Positions 43,980-51,058 of a DNA stretch of 64,000 bases are shown here, piece after piece. The translations under genes and the position numbers were made by a program. How positions within the stretch are numbered: the stretch's first letter is position 1; the number at the start of each line of letters is the position of its first letter. The notes under the pieces are model-generated. The model was not told the origin of the DNA and made no database searches. It worked only from the letters and a program-made list of their open reading frames with translations. Source of the DNA: an uncultured bacterium (GTDB taxonomy: Bacteria; Elusimicrobiota; Elusimicrobia; Elusimicrobiales; Elusimicrobiaceae); NCBI GenBank assembly GCA_949291515.1, contig CASEVY010000007.1, positions 124,001 through 188,000 of the forward strand, in the 5' to 3' direction.

Positions 43980-45106
43980 TTATTGAGTTTATAGTAAAAG
44001 AATTAAAGGCTTTGCTTAAAGACAGCGGATTTGTACTGCTGGCTTTTGGCGGACCTTTGTTTTATTCGTTTTTTTATCCACTGCCGTATGCCCGAGAGGT
44101 GGCGCGTCAAATACCGGTAGCGGTGGTAGATCAGGATAATTCCGCACTTTCGCGCCAGCTGGTTCGAATGATGCGTGCGGAGGAGGAAATCTCTCCGATA
44201 GCTTATTCTTCGCTGTCGGAAGCGAAGAAAGCGCTTGACCGCCGAGAGGTGTTTGCCGTAGTATCGCTGGATGAGGACTTAGAACGGGATGTTTTGAAAC
44301 AAGTTCCCAAGTCGGTGCACATATATACCGACGGCAGTTATCCCATCTACTACAAACAGGCCACTACGGCCCTGCAGAAGGCGATTAAGACGGTGTCGGC
44401 GGGTGTGGAAATAAAAAAATTGCAATCGCTTGGTGCGGGCAAAGCCGCGCCTTTGCTGAGAAGCCCCATAACAATGACCGCAGTTAATTTATATAATCCG
44501 CAAGGTTCTTACGGCAATTATGTGGTGCCGGCGGTTTTTGTGGCGCTGGTTCATCAAATTATGCTGATAGCGTTAGGCTTGCGTGCGGGCACATTATACG
44601 AACAAAAGAAAGAATATCCTAAAAGGCTGAAGCCGTTTAAAATATGGCTGGGGAAGATGCTTTCTTTACTACTTTTTATGGCTGGATATTTTGTTTATTT
44701 GTTTATAATAATGTATCGTCTGTACGGTTTTAGCGGAGGAGATAGAATTTTAGAATGGTTCTTGTTCTATATGATTTTTGCCGTAGCGGCTATCGGGCTT
44801 GGCCTTACGATTGCGGGATTATTTAAGGATAGAGAAACCCCGATAATGTTTATTGTAGTGACGTCATTGCCGATGTTGTTTATGTCTGGGGTTATTTGGC
44901 CGGTGTGGGAAATGCCTTTGGCGATACGGCTTTTGCGTTTGTGCATACCGATGACTTACGGTATTAACGGGGTGGTGCGGCTGTTTGTGATGAATGTTTC
45001 TTTGGGGGATATTTTGCCGTATCTCAGCGGCTGCGCGATATTGGCGGTATTATTTGGTTTTACTTCTTACTTTACGATAAAGAAACGCTATCCGTTGGAG
45101 ATGTAG
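43976..45106 (+). CDS. ABC-2 type permease (YhhJ/YbhR-like), second of a pair
   Basis: 376 aa with the same architecture as its neighbour (QIPVAVVDQDNSALSRQLVR after the first helix, five helices from about residue 180), so the two arose by duplication and probably form a heterodimer. SGVIWPVWEMPLAIRLLRLCIPMTY is the conserved ABC-2 C-terminal motif. Last gene of the marR operon; no clear terminator follows. Confidence 0.9.
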   Translation: MIIEFIVKELKALLKDSGFVLLAFGGPLFYSFFYPLPYAREVARQIPVAVVDQDNSALSRQLVRMMRAEEEISPIAYSSLSEAKKALDRREVFAVVSLDEDLERDVLKQVPKSVHIYTDGSYPIYYKQATTALQKAIKTVSAGVEIKKLQSLGAGKAAPLLRSPITMTAVNLYNPQGSYGNYVVPAVFVALVHQIMLIALGLRAGTLYEQKKEYPKRLKPFKIWLGKMLSLLLFMAGYFVYLFIIMYRLYGFSGGDRILEWFLFYMIFAVAAIGLGLTIAGLFKDRETPIMFIVVTSLPMLFMSGVIWPVWEMPLAIRLLRLCIPMTYGINGVVRLFVMNVSLGDILPYLSGCAILAVLFGFTSYFTIKKRYPLEM

Positions 45107-45448
45107 CATATATCGCTTAACAATCTTTTGGGTGAAAGGTTATTTTTAGAGGTTTTCCAGTTGCGCAGGAAGCTAATATAACTGCAAATAAGACTGATGT
45201 TTAAATCGTAATAAATTGTATTTAAAATATGGGCAGCGTACCGCTAGCGACTTAATGCGCGCTATAAGCGGTAAAAATAGACAAAGAGACGTATTATAAA
45301 GCGCTTGTCTTACAGATACGGGAACATATGAGAGTGAACAATCAGAACTAAAAACAATGTATCCAAGCTATTGGTCTAAGCCGTGAAAGAGAGCGCTCGT
45401 TAATGGAATTTACACACTTTATTTGGATAGAGTTTATAAGGCTTTTGA
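45107..45448. other. Decayed intergenic stretch at the start of the accessory region
   Basis: 342 bp without an intact gene. One + frame from ~45272 reads VKIDKETYYKALVLQIREH, then after a stop IQAIGLSRERERSL. This looks weakly like the start of an IS3-type transposase (YYKAL and 'IGRDR'-like motifs), interrupted by a stop. I regard it as possible transposon debris only. Confidence 0.2.
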
Positions 45449-45811
45449 TTAGTTGTTTTCTTTGTAGATGGCTTTACAATTGTTCCCACTATATTTCCAG
45501 TAAGTGATAATTCCATTCTCAATAGTAAAAGTTGTGTCACAGTAAAAGTGAAAGTAATTTCCATTTAAAGTAAAGTTATTTTCTTCTTTATAAAGCAAGT
45601 ATTTTTGGCCCTCTACTTCATATGTTTGATAAGGGACTCCCCATTGTTTGATGAGTTGGAGTTCTCTGGCATTTTCCCAACTTTCCATTATTTGTGTATA
45701 TCCTTCCGCAGTAGGTTCTGTAAGAGAAACTCTTTCCCCATCTTTGATTGTATATAATCCACATGCAATGAAGCATACAGAGATAGATAATAATGATATA
45801 ATTTTCATCAT
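45449..45811 (-). CDS. Small lipoprotein of unknown function
   Basis: 120 aa. MMKIISLLSISVCFIAC is a lipoprotein signal peptide (lipobox FIAC). The rest reads like a beta-rich domain with a KQWGVPYQTYEVEGQKYLLY segment similar to small SmpA/OmlA-like lipoproteins (a 'WG.P' then a hydrophobic strand). The start at 45811 is chosen for GGGAA upstream and for the signal peptide; an in-frame ATG at 45856 is too far out. Confidence 0.65.
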   Translation of the reverse strand: MMKIISLLSISVCFIACGLYTIKDGERVSLTEPTAEGYTQIMESWENARELQLIKQWGVPYQTYEVEGQKYLLYKEENNFTLNGNYFHFYCDTTFTIENGIITYWKYSGNNCKAIYKENN

Positions 45812-46197
45812 AGATATTCCCTTACAGGTATTGTAATAAATTCCCAACACCAACAAAAGAGTTAAAAGATAGAGCGTTATCTTGAAAAGCTCTCACAAAG
45901 AGAGTGTTGTTTAGGGGAGGAAGATACAAAATTAAATTCTAGGCAGTTAAATGAGGGCAAAAGTATACAAAGATGCCTTTTGCCCTTGCTTTTGAGGTCC
46001 AAATGCACTGTAGGCAGAAGTATCTAGTTGGGGGTGGTTGTCCTAAAACAAAAATTCCCGATTGGAAGCGGATAAATAGAGTAAAAAGGCATTAAAAATC
46101 CCACAAAAAGTTCGATGGGAGTAAATATGGAGTACTGTGGTCAATGCTTTTTATAATTTTCTAATACAAAGGTAGATGAATTAGGAAAAAAGCACTC
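45812..46197. other. Intergenic stretch with one strong inverted repeat
   Basis: No gene seen. AGGGCAAAAG (45954-45963) pairs perfectly with CTTTTGCCCT (45977-45986), loop 13 nt; no T-run follows, so its role is unclear. The rest is AT-rich and without recognisable signals. Confidence 0.35.
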
Positions 46198-47538
46198 TTA
46201 GGGTAAACTCTGTAATATTTTGTGTTCTAATTTTTCTAATTCCTCAGAGTAATATTTATATTTCCCTTTAATTGTAAGATACTGTGTTTTCCAAGGAAAT
46301 TTACCAAATTCTTTATTATCTTTAGCAATATTATAAAGAGGGATTAATAATAATAAGCATTGGACACACGAAGATATCCATAAATTATAGTCTCTGAAAT
46401 ATGTATAAGGAAGAAATGCTTTCCTAGAAATTCGATTAAAGGTTTGTTCAACCTGTTCTAAGATATTAATATCCGGAACACTTTGTGCTATTTTTTCTAA
46501 TTCTATAATATTCGCCATATCTAGTTCAGTTGGCATTCCGGAAATGTTTTGGGTGTGTTCTAATATGTTTTTGGTTTGTAATTCCATCAATTCTTTTTTT
46601 ATTTCATCATCATCTAGCTCGTTAATAAGAAAGGTCCATTGTGATATAGGATAAAGTCGATGGTGCAAATCTTTAAATGTTTTTTGATTTAAAGATTTTT
46701 TAAAAGATGAAGAGGAAAAAACTTTAAGAGCTTGAGAAAATTGTTTATCCTCGCTTAATGTGTGATTTGTTTTTGCCCAAAAATTTTTTTGGAAAAATAG
46801 AATATAGATAATTAAGTTTTCAATAGAATTGTTGGATTTTAATTTTCCATTTAAACTTGCAATATCAAATTTTTTTTCAAAAACAATATTGTTTCTTAAT
46901 ACCGGATAATATTTTAATAATGTGATAATCCTTAATATGGGACTAGCGGAATTTAAGAATTCCTTTGAGGTAAAGGTATCGGTAAAACTTGAATCAAGCA
47001 AAAAATATAAATATATATTTTGCAAATCTCTTCTTTTGGTGTCAGTAAACCATTGTGCAAACGCGATAGGGCAAGATAATCCTAAATAAAGCATGACATA
47101 TCCTAATCCCCATAATCCATTTCTATTTATATGACGAAATGGCCTTGAAGAAATGAAATCAAAAATCTCTATTCCTGAATTGAAATCTATATCAAAATTA
47201 GAGAACGGTTTCAAAATATCTGCTGAGAGGTTTTCTAATTCTTTGATAATTTCTTTATGATATTTTTTTATAATATTACAGAGTGTTTTATCATCTTTTT
47301 TTATTTTGGATATATAAGCAAGATTTGCTAATAACCCACATAGGAATAAGAAGATATTTGGAATTTTCTTTGTATTTTTGTTCAGGTACTCAGAAAAGAA
47401 ATTATATCCTTGCGCGGTGATTTTTAAATCATTGTTTTTGTGAGTAAAATATCCATCTTTAATAAACGGGGCAATATCATAAACCCCTTTATTAGAGAAT
47501 GTAATTAAGTCTTGGAATCCGAATTCTTTTTCTAACAT
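46198..47538 (-). CDS. Unrecognised helical protein, second gene of a two-gene cassette
   Basis: 446 aa, Asn/Lys/Ile-rich and almost all helical. Residues ~15-55 (GVYDIAPFIKDGYFTHKNND, then LKITAQGYNFF) read like a winged-helix domain. The central part (FLFLCGLLANLAYIS and a later LGYVMLYLGLSCPIAFA) has hydrophobic stretches that may be buried helices rather than membrane spans. The stop of the upstream gene overlaps its ATG (TAATG), so both are made together. No family recognised. Base composition is clearly more AT-rich than the core genes to the left, a sign of transfer. Confidence 0.75.
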   Translation of the reverse strand: MLEKEFGFQDLITFSNKGVYDIAPFIKDGYFTHKNNDLKITAQGYNFFSEYLNKNTKKIPNIFLFLCGLLANLAYISKIKKDDKTLCNIIKKYHKEIIKELENLSADILKPFSNFDIDFNSGIEIFDFISSRPFRHINRNGLWGLGYVMLYLGLSCPIAFAQWFTDTKRRDLQNIYLYFLLDSSFTDTFTSKEFLNSASPILRIITLLKYYPVLRNNIVFEKKFDIASLNGKLKSNNSIENLIIYILFFQKNFWAKTNHTLSEDKQFSQALKVFSSSSFKKSLNQKTFKDLHHRLYPISQWTFLINELDDDEIKKELMELQTKNILEHTQNISGMPTELDMANIIELEKIAQSVPDINILEQVEQTFNRISRKAFLPYTYFRDYNLWISSCVQCLLLLIPLYNIAKDNKEFGKFPWKTQYLTIKGKYKYYSEELEKLEHKILQSLP

Positions 47539-49067
47539 TAAAATATCCTATTTTTCTCATTACATAATGAAAGTAGCGAGTTAATATACGCTTCCGCTTC
47601 TAATTTGGTCTTACCATTGAGAGGAAGTATACAAAAATCATAATCTTTTAGAAGGTTGTTTATGCTATTAGAAAGCATATAAATATTATTTCCTTGATTC
47701 GTTTTGACTACAACAAATCTATCATGAAATTTTGCTGTAGGCAAATTGTACCATTGGGAAAACGATATCGCTAAAGGCAATGCTTTTAATTGGTTCAATG
47801 CATTTTTTGTATCTTTTATAATCTTATCAATGTTGGTCTTTTCCCTAGGATTATCTGGATTTTCTGCTCTCCAGCACGAAATAATTTGTATTCGCAGGTG
47901 TGTGTCTGTTAATCTCGCCAGCAGGCTAAGACTTTCTTGAGAAATAAAAGGATCAATTATGATTAATATGGTTGCGCTGGACCTCTGAGTGATTTTATTA
48001 AAATATTCAACAAGATTATAGATTTCTGTTAATTTTGTAATCTTATTATGTTTGTGAAACCAACATCCATTTTCTAGTACCTGTTTAGCTAATGAAGATT
48101 TCTTTACAAGTTCTTGTTTCCAGAAATTAGCATTCTGTTCTTCTTTGGGTAAAAGACTAGGAGTTCTCCAAGAAGACCTGTTAGTAGGAACCATACTCTC
48201 TAGGCGTTTATCTTTAGTTGCCATTTTATCTTTTATGGATATGGAATCGGATAATACAATAATATTTCCTGAAACAGCGGGAATAAATCCCACCCTTTCG
48301 TGATGCAGAAGAGAATTCTCCTCGTCAAAAATCCAATATTCTTGTTCAGCTATATTAGAAAGAATATGAGTAATAGGAAGTGTATATTCTGTTACTCCTA
48401 TGTCTATATTTAATAATGTATCTAAAAGGATTTCCTTACGGTTTGAATAAAGAACTAAGTGGACTTTCCAATTTTTGTTGTTTTCTTTGCGATAAAAAAA
48501 GACTTCTTTTTGTTTCACAATAAGCTTAAACGGGAGAATCTCTTCAGCCCATTCCTTTGTTTCTGCCCACTCGAAGCATCCCAATCTTTCGACATAAATA
48601 TCACTAAATTTTTGTCTATCATTATCCAGGGTTTTGCAAAGATTCATAAATTCATTTGTAGATAGTTCTCTAAAATAGGAATTTTGCATAAATTGGTCGC
48701 TGTAATAAATATCAATATCAGTTACAGAGTCAATAGGTGAAGGGGGCGTCTGGTATAGCATATGATTGGCAAACTGAATAACTTTATTATGGTAATAAAA
48801 AACAGTTTTTAAAGGCAGGTTTTTATTGATTTTTAAAAAATCTATGATATTATTAGAAAAAATTTCTGATATATTAATATTTTGAATTGAAGTATATAAC
48901 TGTACTTTCCACCCACTAGGTAATTCCCCTAAACATTTAGGTTTAGACATTATATGGCTATGGCTGGTTGGGAGAGAAAGACCATAGAGAAACATATAGG
49001 AACTTTCTTTTTTTAACACATATATCCAAAATATCCTATTCGTCATTTGTTTTATTGGTTTATTCAT
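47538..49067 (-). CDS. Large protein with C-terminal PLD-like (HDRF) domain, first gene of a two-gene cassette
   Basis: 509 aa. The N-terminal ~340 residues are mixed alpha/beta and unassigned. From about residue 365 the pattern ATILIIIDPFISQESLSLLA, a Rossmann-like strand RIQIISCWRA, then KFHDRFVVV (His448, Asp449) and IYMLSNSINNL matches single-motif phospholipase-D-like nucleases, where an HDR box replaces HKD. Such domains occur in anti-phage proteins. I recall a family named VPA1262 with related layout but cannot confirm a match. AT-rich; the promoter probably lies in 49068-49200. Confidence 0.75.
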   Translation of the reverse strand: MNKPIKQMTNRIFWIYVLKKESSYMFLYGLSLPTSHSHIMSKPKCLGELPSGWKVQLYTSIQNINISEIFSNNIIDFLKINKNLPLKTVFYYHNKVIQFANHMLYQTPPSPIDSVTDIDIYYSDQFMQNSYFRELSTNEFMNLCKTLDNDRQKFSDIYVERLGCFEWAETKEWAEEILPFKLIVKQKEVFFYRKENNKNWKVHLVLYSNRKEILLDTLLNIDIGVTEYTLPITHILSNIAEQEYWIFDEENSLLHHERVGFIPAVSGNIIVLSDSISIKDKMATKDKRLESMVPTNRSSWRTPSLLPKEEQNANFWKQELVKKSSLAKQVLENGCWFHKHNKITKLTEIYNLVEYFNKITQRSSATILIIIDPFISQESLSLLARLTDTHLRIQIISCWRAENPDNPREKTNIDKIIKDTKNALNQLKALPLAISFSQWYNLPTAKFHDRFVVVKTNQGNNIYMLSNSINNLLKDYDFCILPLNGKTKLEAEAYINSLLSLCNEKNRIF

Positions 49068-49260
49068 ATAATCAAATAGTATATTGAATGCTACATTCTA
49101 ATATATTTGTATTATTATTTGTTATTCTACTAATTTTGTTTAGGACAAAAAACACAATTTTCGGGCTAAAATGGTATATTATTTATAGGAAATAATTGTA
49201 TTTTCTATTATATATCTTATTTATAAGTTATTTATTTTTGAAGGAGTATTTGTCTGGCTT

Positions 49261-49500
49261 TTTAAGCCGTTTTGACGGCTTAAACACAATTTGAGTCTGT
49301 TTTTGGAACCGCATGAGGAATGCGGTGCGCTTTTGGGATACCAAAGGCTCAATCGTAGTCCAAAAACAGCCGAGTTTAGACACAGAGTAAGCGGCCTAAT
49401 TACCCGTTTGCCCTGGGTCGAATGTTTCCTGCCCTTCGGGGCGGGAAACTGCGGCTGTTTATATTTGGGTTACTACGATTGGCTCGGATATAACAGCCGC
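49261..49500 (+). ncRNA. Candidate structured RNA with pseudoknots (orientation probably +)
   Basis: 240 nt with at least seven complementary segments: TTTAAGCCG/CGGCTTAAA (49261-49284); an 11-bp helix 49297-49307/49359-49369 enclosing hairpins ACCGCAT/ATGCGGT (49308-49326) and CTTTTGG/CCAAAGG (49330-49347); a 10-bp hairpin 49425-49448 closed by a C(UUCG)G tetraloop; GCGGCTGTT/AACAGCCGC (49451-49459/49492-49500); and two long-range helices CAATCGTAG/CTACGATTG (49350-49358/49473-49481) and CCGAG/CTCGG (49370-49374/49483-49487), which would be pseudoknots. CGGCTGTT can also pair with AACAGCCG at 49365-49372, giving a switch-like alternative. A strong Shine-Dalgarno follows at 49551. Not a tRNA, tmRNA or RNase P RNA by motif. 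Confidence 0.6.
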
Positions 49501-49609
49501 CATTTTTTATATCCTTTCCCGTTTCCTTGGTTCCGCTTATTGCATTAACCGGGGAGGCGCAGAGCAATGTTATACGGCGGCTGAGCTAACAGCGGATTTA
49601 GACAAGCGT

Positions 49610-49852
49610 TTGGAGCAGGGAAACCCGGATATAAAACCTGTTTCGGTCTCTGAAGAAGAACTTAAAGCTCCTTCCGCTACTGCCCAAGAACAGACCTTTA
49701 GGAATTATATGGATACCACCTATCAGCAAGGCGCGCCTATTCCCGGAGCAGAGGATAATCAGCCCCAAGAAACCTCAGAACCCCCCAAAGAGTCAAAGAG
49801 TTTCTTAAAAAAACTGAGCGATTTCTTATCCTCTCTATTGTTCTTTTTATAA
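49610..49852 (+). CDS. Small acidic protein with hydrophobic C-terminus; true start unclear
   Basis: At least 80 aa, acidic and Pro/Gln/Glu-rich, ending in a basic patch and hydrophobic tail (KSFLKKLSDFLSSLLFFL). The frame stays open upstream (AELTADLDKRLEQGNPD looks coding) but contains no ATG or GTG; TTG at 49610 is the first possible start and has no Shine-Dalgarno. A strong GGGGAGG (49551-49557) precedes ATG 49567, which opens only five codons (MLYGG, stop) in a neighbouring frame. Deleting one base in the GGCGGC run (49576-49581) would join that start to this gene. A terminator follows at once. No family recognised. Confidence 0.5.
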   Translation: MEQGNPDIKPVSVSEEELKAPSATAQEQTFRNYMDTTYQQGAPIPGAEDNQPQETSEPPKESKSFLKKLSDFLSSLLFFL

Positions 49853-49855
49853 TGC

Positions 49856-49883
49856 AAAGGCCGGCCTCAAAGTCGGCCTTTTA
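49856..49883 (+). terminator. Intrinsic terminator after the small acidic protein
   Basis: AAAGGCCG (49856-49863) / CGGCCTTT (49874-49881), followed by T. Confidence 0.75.
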
Positions 49884-49889
49884 CTTTGT

Positions 49890-49895
49890 TAGAAT
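49890..49895 (+). promoter_or_regulatory. -10 box TAGAAT for the 49.9-kb gene
   Basis: TAGAAT with ATG 49926 about 30 nt downstream, behind an AAAGGATGA Shine-Dalgarno. Here a normal short leader is expected, unlike the leaderless genes. Confidence 0.4.
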
Positions 49896-49925
49896 GAGGG
49901 ATATAACTAACAAAGGATGATAATT

Positions 49926-50465
49926 ATGGAAATTAAATTTGCGTTGTGGCAATACAAAAAAGATGAGTTGGGCGAGTTAAAGCCCACTAATCCCATTGTG
50001 GTAAGCACGTGGGAAGAGGTGCGGGCAAAAGCGAAAGAAGGATATAGATTGCAGGGGCTGACATATCCCGTTTTCCAAATGTTTAAAGCATTGGAATATA
50101 ACGAGTATTTCCTAAAGGAACGGGAGCGATTTAGAAAAGAGTTTCAAATTCCGGCGCGGGTTAGTTTTAAAAAATATTTAGAGAATTCACGCTATTTTGC
50201 CAAAGATAAGAAAATAACAAAAAAGAACTTTATCACTAGTCCCTTTTTTAAGGAGATTTGTTTCTTGGGGAAAGTTGTGCAAGCATATCGGATACCAAAC
50301 CATATAAAGGAACTGCTGAGAGATTTATTTTATACGGGGGTTGTGCGTTTTATTCCGCCGTTTGGCGGGGATGTGCGTATTGCAATTTATCCTAAACAGC
50401 GTTGGTTGCATCCTAAAGAAGTTCGTTTGGAGATAACCTCTCCCCATATGACAAAAATGCTTTAA
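49926..50465 (+). CDS. Unknown accessory protein, N-terminal part (probable frameshift)
   Basis: 179 aa beginning MEIKFALWQYKKDELGELK, mixed alpha/beta, no recognised family. After EITSP the frame runs out at a stop within seven codons, while the +1 frame continues smoothly as YDKNALKKFIDLHWEM into the next ORF. Adding one C to the TCTCCCCAT tract at ~50440-50450 would give one protein of ~278 aa. Probably a mobile-element gene, since it precedes the recombinase. Confidence 0.6.
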   Translation: MEIKFALWQYKKDELGELKPTNPIVVSTWEEVRAKAKEGYRLQGLTYPVFQMFKALEYNEYFLKERERFRKEFQIPARVSFKKYLENSRYFAKDKKITKKNFITSPFFKEICFLGKVVQAYRIPNHIKELLRDLFYTGVVRFIPPFGGDVRIAIYPKQRWLHPKEVRLEITSPHMTKML

Positions 50466-50479
50466 AAAAGTTTATTGAT

Positions 50480-50761
50480 TTGCATTGGGAAATGTTGCAA
50501 CCCTATATTTTGGCATTGCCAGCGGAGAATAATCTGTTAATTACCGAGCATGACTTGGAAGTTATGCGCTTGCGAAAAGAAAATAAAACGATTTCAAATG
50601 TAGCTACTGAAATGTATTTAGCTATGAATCCCGGTGATGTGCGTTACGGGAAAGAAAAAGAAGTCAAGGAAGCGACAGTTAAAACGGCTTATTTTAGAGC
50701 CAAAGAAAAAATAGATGAGTTCTTTCGTCCCGTCGGTCAAAAGAAGAAAAAGATGCGCTGA
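50480..50761 (+). CDS. Unknown accessory protein, C-terminal part (probable frameshift)
   Basis: 93 aa from the first TTG, but the frame is open further upstream and looks coding (DKNALKKFID). No Shine-Dalgarno. The helical stretch ITEHDLEVMRLRKENKTISN, then VATEMYLAMNP and VKTAYFRAKEKIDEFF, resembles a helix-turn-helix DNA-binding segment. It most likely is the end of the preceding protein, separated by a one-base frameshift. Confidence 0.55.
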   Translation: MHWEMLQPYILALPAENNLLITEHDLEVMRLRKENKTISNVATEMYLAMNPGDVRYGKEKEVKEATVKTAYFRAKEKIDEFFRPVGQKKKKMR

Positions 50762-50775
50762 TGAACTTAATTTTA

Positions 50776-50809
50776 TCGTCTCCGGGGTTTATGTAATCTT
50801 AGGAGACGA
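50776..50809 (+). repeat. Inverted repeat before the recombinase unit
   Basis: TCGTCTCC (50776-50783) / GGAGACGA (50802-50809), 8 bp perfect with an 18-nt loop. It could be a weak terminator or an operator for the following genes. Confidence 0.4.
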
Positions 50810-50841
50810 AGTAGTCTCTTTCTTTATTCTATCCTTTGTCT

Positions 50842-51045
50842 ATGAAGCACTTGGACAAAGGATTTTTTATTACAGCGCAAGATGTCCCGGCCGACTTTAT
50901 TAAGGAAACACAGAAGTTGGTTGCGGACAGCAGCGGGCGCAAAATAACCGCCGCGCAAGCGTTGCAAATAATTCAATCTTGGCTGGAATTTGCGGATATA
51001 TTAGTTCGCTTAAACCAGCTGTCCGGCGCGTCAAATAAACCATAA
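50842..51045 (+). CDS. Small protein encoded just upstream of the serine recombinase
   Basis: 67 aa (MKHLDKGFFITAQDVPADFI...). Mostly helical, with KITAAQALQIIQSWLEFADILVRLNQ forming an amphipathic helix. It ends 13 bp before the recombinase ATG, so the two are co-transcribed. Its size and position fit an accessory factor such as a directionality factor, but there is no motif to prove it. A TTG six bases upstream is an alternative start. Confidence 0.55.
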   Translation: MKHLDKGFFITAQDVPADFIKETQKLVADSSGRKITAAQALQIIQSWLEFADILVRLNQLSGASNKP

Positions 51046-51058
51046 AGGAGTAAAGGAA

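Noticed and set aside
45272-45440. IS3-family transposase gene
   Set aside because: Only short motif-like matches with a stop between them; no terminal repeats were seen. Reported as debris with low confidence only.
49411-49422. T-loop-like GGGTCGAATG, considered as a tRNA or tmRNA end
   Set aside because: No acceptor or anticodon arms and no CCA context; the bases are part of other pairings.
49291-49548. 85-aa + strand ORF starting at TTG (SLFLEPHEECGALLG...)
   Set aside because: It has no ATG and no Shine-Dalgarno, reads as unnatural aromatic/Cys mixture, and overlaps the region whose complementary segments fit a structured RNA much better.
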